Positions 58,429 through 64,000 of a stretch of 64,000 nucleotides of DNA are shown here, piece by piece (within the stretch, counting starts at the first letter, position 1; each line of letters opens with the position of its first letter). The position numbers were made by a program, and so were the translations under genes. Source of the DNA: Lysinibacillus pakistanensis (GTDB taxonomy: Bacteria; Bacillota; Bacilli; Bacillales_A; Planococcaceae); NCBI RefSeq assembly GCF_030123245.1, contig NZ_CP126101.1, positions 3,346,501 to 3,410,500 of the forward strand. Direction: 5' to 3'. The notes under the pieces are model-generated. The model ran no database searches, was not told the DNA's origin, and saw only the letters and a list, made by a program, of their open reading frames with translations.

Positions 58429-58665
58429 TTGAGTATTCAATTTTTACAGCAATTAGCACAAAGTAGTGATAAGGAAATTGTTGCCATTGCTCGTGCTGAA
58501 GGATTTGACATTACAACGTCTGAAGTAAAAAAACTTCGGCCCCATTTGGAGCAATTCTCATTTTCTTGGCTTTTTTTAGGCATACCTAAAGATATACTTG
58601 TTGAGGTTGAGGCTGTTTTAGGTAGAAAGCGTTCTCGTCAGCTTATTGCACTTTTTACGAAATAA
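58429..58665 (+). CDS. yqfT: DUF2624 small protein (YqfT-like)
   Basis: 78 residues from TTG 58429 (GAAGGAGG 7 bp upstream; the frame is open to 58381 but without a ribosome site). Sequence SIQFLQQLAQSSDKEIVAIA, then DITTSEVKKLRPHLEQFSFSW and VEAVLGRKRSRQLIALF. Fully helical and cytoplasmic. Same place next to nfo as B. subtilis yqfT. Function unknown. Confidence 0.8.
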   Translation: MSIQFLQQLAQSSDKEIVAIARAEGFDITTSEVKKLRPHLEQFSFSWLFLGIPKDILVEVEAVLGRKRSRQLIALFTK

Positions 58666-58671
58666 TTGAAA

Positions 58672-58714
58672 ATGCCCGAAAAACAGTGTTCATTTCACTG
58701 ATTTCGGGCATTTT
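58672..58714. terminator. Bidirectional terminator between yqfT and nfo
   Basis: AAAATGCCCGAAA/TTTCGGGCATTTT stem with inner CAGTG/CACTG pairing, between convergent genes. Confidence 0.9.
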
Positions 58715-58720
58715 GTGTTG

Positions 58721-59617
58721 TTATCCTTCTTTTAGCGCAGTGATTAACTCAGGTTTAAATTCACCACTTCGTAACATCTCTAGTTCAAACTTATAAGGTG
58801 ACGATTTGGATTTAGCATCACTATTTAACGCAACATATGGAGTTTCTAGGATTTTAGGAATCTCCTTTAATTGCGGGTGGTGCACTACATAGTTTAATGC
58901 TTCAAAGCCAATATGACCAAAGCCAATATTTTCGTGGCGGTCTTTTCCTGCACCTCGAACATTTTTAGAGTCATTGATATGAAGAACTTTAATCCGATCC
59001 ACACCGATAATTTTATCAAATTCATTCAATACACCATCAAAGTCCTCTACAATATTGTAGCCAGCATCATGTGTATGACATGTATCAAAACAGATAGAAA
59101 GGCGTTCATTATTCGTCACACCATCGATAATTTTGGCAAGCTCTTCAAAAGAACGACCACATTCTGTTCCTTTACCCGCCATCGTTTCTAATGCAATTTG
59201 GACAGGATAATCCTGTGATAGCACTTCATTTAAGCCTTCAATAATTTTGGCTATACCTGCGTCAGCACCAGCACCAACATGGGCACCTGGATGTAAAACA
59301 ATTTGGTTGGCTTCCAATGCAGCTGTACGTTCAATTTCAGATTGTAAGAAATCTACGCCAAGTTGAAATGTTTCAGGTTTTTCTGTATTTGCAATATTAA
59401 TGATATAAGGTGCATGGACAACGATGTTTGTTATGCCATGCTCCTTCATGTGTAATAGACCATTCATAATATTAAGGTCTGCAATAGCTTTACGACGCGT
59501 GTTCTGAGGTGCTCCCGTATAGATCATAAAGGTATTTGCCCCATATGAAAGGGCCTCTTTACTTGATCCTAGTAGCATTTCCTTCCCACTCATCGAAACA
59601 TGTGATCCAAGTAGCAT
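58721..59617 (-). CDS. nfo: Endonuclease IV (AP endonuclease)
   Basis: Cleaves 5' of abasic sites in base-excision repair. 298 residues, TIM barrel with three-zinc ligands: LGSHVSM (His ~4), VVHAPYIIN (His ~66), [10 protein letters not shown] (~103), [12 protein letters not shown] (Glu ~139), [13 protein letters not shown] (~174-179), [21 protein letters not shown] and ILETPY. In Bacillus it helps protect spore DNA. Starts 12 bp after cshB. Confidence 0.96.
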   Translation of the reverse strand: MLLGSHVSMSGKEMLLGSSKEALSYGANTFMIYTGAPQNTRRKAIADLNIMNGLLHMKEHGITNIVVHAPYIINIANTEKPETFQLGVDFLQSEIERTAALEANQIVLHPGAHVGAGADAGIAKIIEGLNEVLSQDYPVQIALETMAGKGTECGRSFEELAKIIDGVTNNERLSICFDTCHTHDAGYNIVEDFDGVLNEFDKIIGVDRIKVLHINDSKNVRGAGKDRHENIGFGHIGFEALNYVVHHPQLKEIPKILETPYVALNSDAKSKSSPYKFELEMLRSGEFKPELITALKEG

Positions 59618-59629
59618 GAGAATGCCTCC

Positions 59630-60931
59630 TTATTTTTTTCCACGAGCTTTTAAGCGACGTTCACGTTTTTTTATTTTTTCCATTTCCCATTTCATATTAC
59701 GCTTGTAGCCTGGTTTTACTTTTTTCGGCTTACGAACTAATGATTTTGCCTTTGCATCGATTTCATTTTCATGCTTTACTCGATTTTTTCGAGCATGGCG
59801 ATCCTTTAATTCAGACCATTCTCCATCTTTTACGTCTTTTTGTACAAATGGGATGCCCATCTTCTCTACACGAATTAATGCATCCTCATCTGAAGGCTCA
59901 AACAAGGTGATGGCTGTTCCTTTATTTCCTGCACGTGCAGTACGTCCTACACGATGAATAAAGAATTCTAGGTCTTCTGGAATTTCATAATTAATGACAT
60001 GTGAAATCCCTTGAATATCAATACCACGAGCTGCCAAATCAGTAGCAACAATATATTGATAATCCAAATCACGAATTTGTTTCATCATCTTCTTACGATC
60101 ACGGGGACTTAAATCACCATGTATTTGACCACAGCGAATACCATTTTCATTTAAATAACCTGCAACTTGCTCTGCCGTTTTACGCGTATTTGTAAAAATC
60201 ACAGCTAAAAATGGATTAATTCCTTCTATCACATCTAATAAACGCTTATTCCGTGATTTCGAGCGAACTGGTACAAGCACAAAATCAATGCCCTCTGCCA
60301 CTGGTCGCTTATCGTTCATATGGATGTGGACAGGTGTCTCCATATATTTCTTTAAGAAAGGCTGAAGTTTTTCTGGAATAGTTGCTGAGAATACAAACAT
60401 TTCAAGATTTTCTGGCATTTGAGAAGCAAAGCCATCAATCTCCTCGATAAAGCCCATATCGAAGGCTAAATCAGCCTCATCGACAACTAAAATTGGTGCC
60501 GTATGCACAAATAACGCTTGCGCAGAAACGAGGTCACGAATACGTCCAGGCGTCCCAACAACAATTTGTGGCTGCGTTTTTAATTTATCAATAGAGCGTT
60601 GTTTGTCCGTACCCCCAATAAATAGTTTTGCTTGAATTGCTGTTCCTTCTATTAATTGGTTTAACGCATCAAAGATTTGCTGCGCAAGCTCACGCGTAGG
60701 TGAAGTAATCACAGCTTGTACTTCTTGTTTATCCGGATTAATACGTTGCACAATTGGAATTAAAAAGCTATGTGTTTTTCCTGTTCCTGTATGTGCCTGT
60801 CCAATAGCACTTTTCCCTTTTAATAGTAGCGGAATTATTTCCTTTTGAATTGGCGTCGGTTCTGTAAAGCCCAGTTTTGCTATTGCGTCCTGCAAAAATG
60901 GCTGAAAATTATAATCAGTATATTTTGACAT
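59630..60931 (-). CDS. cshB: DEAD-box RNA helicase CshB
   Basis: 433 residues with all motifs: FTEPTPIQKEIIPLLLKGK (Q), AHTGTGKT (I), SPTRELAQQ (Ia), GTPGRI (Ib), VDEADLA (II), SAT (III), VIFTNTRKTAE (IV), ATDLAARGIDI (V), HRVGRTARAG (VI). The ~60-residue C-terminal tail is highly basic (KPKKVKPGYKRNMKWEMEKI, KKRERRLKARGKK), as in CshB, for RNA or ribosome binding. Likely role in RNA remodelling and cold adaptation. Same nfo-cshB pairing as B. subtilis. Confidence 0.94.
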   Translation of the reverse strand: MSKYTDYNFQPFLQDAIAKLGFTEPTPIQKEIIPLLLKGKSAIGQAHTGTGKTHSFLIPIVQRINPDKQEVQAVITSPTRELAQQIFDALNQLIEGTAIQAKLFIGGTDKQRSIDKLKTQPQIVVGTPGRIRDLVSAQALFVHTAPILVVDEADLAFDMGFIEEIDGFASQMPENLEMFVFSATIPEKLQPFLKKYMETPVHIHMNDKRPVAEGIDFVLVPVRSKSRNKRLLDVIEGINPFLAVIFTNTRKTAEQVAGYLNENGIRCGQIHGDLSPRDRKKMMKQIRDLDYQYIVATDLAARGIDIQGISHVINYEIPEDLEFFIHRVGRTARAGNKGTAITLFEPSDEDALIRVEKMGIPFVQKDVKDGEWSELKDRHARKNRVKHENEIDAKAKSLVRKPKKVKPGYKRNMKWEMEKIKKRERRLKARGKK

Positions 60932-61224
60932 CCTTCGTTCCTCCTAACATCTTTTCCATTGTATCATGATTCAACTTCTAGGTATATTAACCGCCTAATA
61001 ACTTCAGCATGAACATTATTTATTAGTTTTATTATCCTTACAACAAAACCCTTATCAAAGGTACTGTAAATACTCTTAAGATGCAATCAAAAAAGTGCTA
61101 CTTTATAATTGAAAAAAGCAAAGTATTCGTATTTTTTATGTCAATTTATTGCAAACTTATCATTTGAATAATTACCACATTTTTATGATGAGGAAGTAAG
61201 ACACTAGAGGAAGATGATTTTATC

Positions 61225-62108
61225 ATGAAAGCAGCAAGATGGTAAAAAGCAAAAGACATCCTTATAGAAAACATTGCAGCTAATCCAATATTCATCCTAG
61301 TGGAACAACCTCATTTTGTAAGTAAAGATATTACACCAATGTAATGGGACATGAGTTCTAAGGTGAAGTTGTTACAAAAGTATCGGTGGGAGATCCTGTT
61401 GTTGTAGAGCCTAATCTTGCATGTTGCGAATGTGCAGCTTGTAAAAAGGGTAAATACAAGATTTGTAAATTTAGGCTTCCACGGTTTATCTGGCGGTGGC
61501 GGCGGCTTCTCTGAATATACAATGGTAGACGAAAAAATGGTACACAAAATGCCAGAGGGCCTTTTCTATGAAAAGGTGCACTTGTGGAGCCTGGAGCGGT
61601 AGCCTTACATGCAGTACGGCAATGTAAGCTAAAGGCTGGGGATAAAGCAGCTGTCTTTGGCACAGTACCAATGGGACTATTAGTAATTGAAACATTACGT
61701 GCAGCTGGAGCATCTGAAATTTATGCAGTAGAGCGCTTTCAGCAGAACAATGCCACAAAGGTGTTAGAATTAGAAGCAACAGTTGTTAATAATCCAAAGG
61801 ATGAGGATGCAGATGCTCGACTACATGAATTAACAAATGGTGGCGTTGATGTTGCATTTGAAGTTACTGGTGTTCCTGTAGTAGTGATACAGCAAGCCAT
61901 TGATTCAACATTATTTAAAGGTGAATCAATTGTTTCGATTTGGGAGACAGCAGCTTCAATTCTACCAAACAATATTGTTTTTTCAGAGTGTACTGTAAAA
62001 GGATTTTTTGCATACCGTGATATTTTCCCAGCAGTTAGGGAATTATTGACACAAGGTTACTTCCCTGAGAAGCTCGTAACACAACGTATTTCATTATCGA
62101 AGCTTTAA
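61225..62108 (+). pseudogene. bdhA: Decayed 2,3-butanediol dehydrogenase (zinc alcohol dehydrogenase)
   Basis: Starts MKAARW followed by a stop, then loses the catalytic-zinc segment. Further pieces in shifting frames: CCECAACKKGKY (structural zinc cysteines), LGFHGLSGGGGGFSEYTMVD, then a long frame LVEPGAVALHAVRQCKLKAG and VTGVPVVVIQQAIDST to DIFPAVRELLTQGYFPEKLV. The Rossmann motif reads GTVPMG instead of GTGPIG. At least three frameshifts or stops, and the C-terminus is cut. Recognisable order of BdhA, but not functional. Confidence 0.9.
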
Positions 62109-62207
62109 TAAAAGAGAAAAACCTTATTAAAATTCTAGTAAATTCTTAAGCTTAACTATATATCAGGTAGAGAAGACCCAAGCGCTTCTCTACCTGTTTC
62201 TAATGCT

Positions 62208-62852
62208 TTACCCATTTATTTCCTCTACTCTCTTCATGATTGCTAGATTAGCCATAAGAACATTGATCTTATTTTCCCCAAAAATCCCCAGTGTTTGTTT
62301 TTCTGTATAAGTATCCATAATTTTTCTAATCTCCCGTTCTGAAAGTCCACTTGCTTGAACAATACGTTGGATTTGTATTTCTGCAGCCTTTACACTGATA
62401 TGGGGATCTAGCCCTGAACCAGAGGCCGTCATTAAATCTGCAGGAATATCCTGTCGTTCAACAGCAGGATTGGCTAGCAAAAATTTCTCGATATCTGCTT
62501 CTATTCGTTTCTTTAATTCAGGATTCGTTGGTGCATAATTAAAGGAACCTGAGCTAACACCACTATAGTTCAACTGATCATTTTCATCAGGAATTGTATC
62601 CTTCATTGTGTACACATTATAATTTACAGATGACACTCGTCCCCAGAAATAGGCGGGCTTCAAAAATGCCTGACCGATTAATTCTGAACCTCTAGCTTGC
62701 CCATCAACTTCTATTAAGCTACCGTTTGCCTTGTGTGGAAACACTCCTTGTGCTAATGCAGTTACTGCTAATGGATAAATAAAGCCACAAAGAAGAAACA
62801 TTGTGAATGTAATCAGTATTGCTTGCTTTGTATACTCAAAAAATTTACGCAT
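62208..62852 (-). CDS. kdpC: K+-transporting ATPase subunit KdpC
   Basis: 214 residues: one N-terminal membrane helix (ILITFTMFLLCGFIYPLAVTALAQ), then the extracytoplasmic domain with GSELIGQAFLKPAYFWGRVSS, NYSGVSSGSFNYAPTNPELKKRI, PADLMTASGSGLDPHISVKAAEIQ and TLGIFGENKINVLMANLAI. Catalytic chaperone of KdpB and stabiliser of KdpFABC. Lies 11 bp after kdpB. Confidence 0.95.
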   Translation of the reverse strand: MRKFFEYTKQAILITFTMFLLCGFIYPLAVTALAQGVFPHKANGSLIEVDGQARGSELIGQAFLKPAYFWGRVSSVNYNVYTMKDTIPDENDQLNYSGVSSGSFNYAPTNPELKKRIEADIEKFLLANPAVERQDIPADLMTASGSGLDPHISVKAAEIQIQRIVQASGLSEREIRKIMDTYTEKQTLGIFGENKINVLMANLAIMKRVEEING

Positions 62853-62863
62853 CTCTCTTCCTC

Positions 62864-64000
62864 CTATAGTCCAAATATCTGAAACAGGGGTGCTATCATA
62901 ACATCGATCAACTTTATGCCGATAAAAGGAGCTACGACACCTCCTACTCCATATACGAATAAGTTTTTATTTAGTAACTTCGAAGCACTCATAGGCTTGT
63001 ATTTGACCCCTTTCATGGCGACAGGTATGAGCAAAGGTATAATAATCGCATTGAATAGTAATGCAGAAATAATAGCACTTGAGGGAGAATTCAATTGCAT
63101 TACGTTTAATACATTCATCTCTGGAACAGCAACCATTAGCATTGCTGGAATGATGGCGAAATATTTTGCCATATCATTCGCAATACTAAATGTTGTGAGG
63201 GCACCACGAGTCATGAGTAACTGCTTCCCAATTTCAACTACTTCAATAATTTTAGTAGGATTTGAATCTAAATCCACCATGTTAGCAGCTTCTTTTGCTG
63301 CATTCGTTCCTGAATTCATAGCGAGTCCTACATTTGCTTGTGCCAATGCTGGTGCATCATTCGTCCCATCACCAGTCATCGCTACTACTTTTCCTTGTGC
63401 CTGTTCATCTTTTATGACTTGAATCTTGTCCTCAGGTTTACTTTCTGCAATAAAGCTATCCACACCCGCTTCCTTTGCAATAGCTGCTGCGGTCAGGGGG
63501 TTATCTCCTGTACACATAATTGTTTTAATTCCCATTGCTCGTAGCTGTTCAAAGCGTTCCTTTAATCCAGCCTTCACCACATCCTTTAAATAAATAACAC
63601 CTATAATTTTCTGGTTTACTGCTACTACTAGTGGTGTCCCACCAACAGAGGATACTCGATGAATAAGCTGATCTAAATTCACTGGAACGTTATGCCCTGC
63701 ATTGATACACTCTTGTTTAATCGTATCATAAGCACCTTTTCGAATTTTTGTCCCATCCTGCATATCTAATCCACTCATTCTTGTCTGTGCTGTAAATGGG
63801 ATATGTTTACTATTTTTTATGATTTGTTCTTCATTATCAGTATTCATACCTAATTCGCATGCTAATGATAGAATAGATTTCCCTTCAGGTGTGTCATCTG
63901 TTAATGAACTAAAATAAGATGCTTGCACTAAATCTTTATTTTTCACACCTTTTACAGGTAGAAATTCAGAAGCCATGCGATTCCCGTAAGTGATTGTGCC
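62864..64000 (-). CDS. kdpB: K+-transporting P-type ATPase KdpB, N-terminus cut by window edge
   Basis: 378 in-frame codons to the window edge; the reverse strand enters at [18 protein letters not shown], just after the DKTGT phosphorylation motif. Nucleotide-binding region [15 protein letters not shown] and hinge [20 protein letters not shown] are present, with the C-terminal membrane helices to FQIFGL. P-type ATPase subunit of the high-affinity Kdp potassium importer induced at low potassium. kdpA and kdpDE should lie beyond the window. Confidence 0.95.
   Translation of the reverse strand, partial: GTITYGNRMASEFLPVKGVKNKDLVQASYFSSLTDDTPEGKSILSLACELGMNTDNEEQIIKNSKHIPFTAQTRMSGLDMQDGTKIRKGAYDTIKQECINAGHNVPVNLDQLIHRVSSVGGTPLVVAVNQKIIGVIYLKDVVKAGLKERFEQLRAMGIKTIMCTGDNPLTAAAIAKEAGVDSFIAESKPEDKIQVIKDEQAQGKVVAMTGDGTNDAPALAQANVGLAMNSGTNAAKEAANMVDLDSNPTKIIEVVEIGKQLLMTRGALTTFSIANDMAKYFAIIPAMLMVAVPEMNVLNVMQLNSPSSAIISALLFNAIIIPLLIPVAMKGVKYKPMSASKLLNKNLFVYGVGGVVAPFIGIKLIDVMIAPLFQIFGL

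Noticed and set aside
1..64000. Prophage, intact insertion sequence, tRNA or rRNA genes
   Set aside because: No integrase, transposase, phage structural gene, cloverleaf with CCA context or rRNA sequence was seen on either strand.

Overview
The window is a 64-kb piece of a low-GC, spore-forming Firmicute chromosome. Gene order follows the Bacillus subtilis yqh-yqg-yqf region closely: glycine cleavage genes, comG, yqgY/X/W/S/Q/N, rpmG, phoU-pst, pbpA, sodA, yqgC, yqgB, yqfZ, ispG, yqfW, then zur-znuBC, yqfT, nfo and cshB. A competence pilus operon, class-B PBP, LtaS-type synthase, T-box and tandem glycine riboswitch, and many TTG starts fit Bacillales. Coding style and intergenic repeats suggest Lysinibacillus or a close relative (inference; no database was searched).

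Layout. 1-2.6 kb: gcvT-gcvPA on the minus strand behind a tandem glycine riboswitch with terminator. 2.7-7.2 kb: comGA-GG plus aroK. 7.4-15.9 kb: a SufR-like regulator, small conserved membrane proteins, a short YidC preceded by a small ORF, LTA synthase, folate cyclo-ligase and L33. 15.9-18.3 kb: trpE-trpG behind a T-box whose specifier (TGG) and acceptor-binding bases (UGGC) both point to tRNA-Trp. 18.3-25.3 kb: MscS channel, vWA-like protein, and pstSCAB-phoU with a phased PHO box. 25.4-33.8 kb: pbpA, sodA, DUF456, Na/Pi cotransporter, DUF1189, yqfZ, ispG, yqfW. 33.9-56.1 kb: about 22 kb of accessory or lineage-specific genes that split the usual yqfW-zur neighbourhood: a chemoreceptor relic, MerR/CorC, an ECF sigma pair, ctaB, proC, an EAL phosphodiesterase, YhgE/Pip, serC and a Cys-rich coat-like protein. 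56.1-60.9 kb: zur-znuBC with a Zur box, yqfT, nfo, cshB. 61-64 kb: a decayed butanediol dehydrogenase and kdpC-kdpB.

The most interesting signal is at 9.2-9.5 kb. An 86-codon ORF sits directly before yidC. Its tail (W-L-R-K-V then N-D-E-E) resembles the MifM translation-arrest segment of B. subtilis, and its last four codons form one arm of an 11-bp hairpin whose other arm holds the yidC Shine-Dalgarno. That is the layout expected of a nascent-chain sensor of membrane insertion.

Other unusual elements: a 36-bp near-perfect tandem array (9741-10051) open in both strands; a dispersed hairpin-rich repeat family at three sites, one inside the trpE leader; two separate 21-bp-period degenerate repeats; a terminator that doubles as the yqfZ ribosome-binding site; a MerR gene apparently starting at ATT behind an operator-like palindrome; and an ECF sigma gene with a likely self-recognised promoter. 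No tRNA, rRNA, CRISPR array, intact insertion sequence or prophage was seen.
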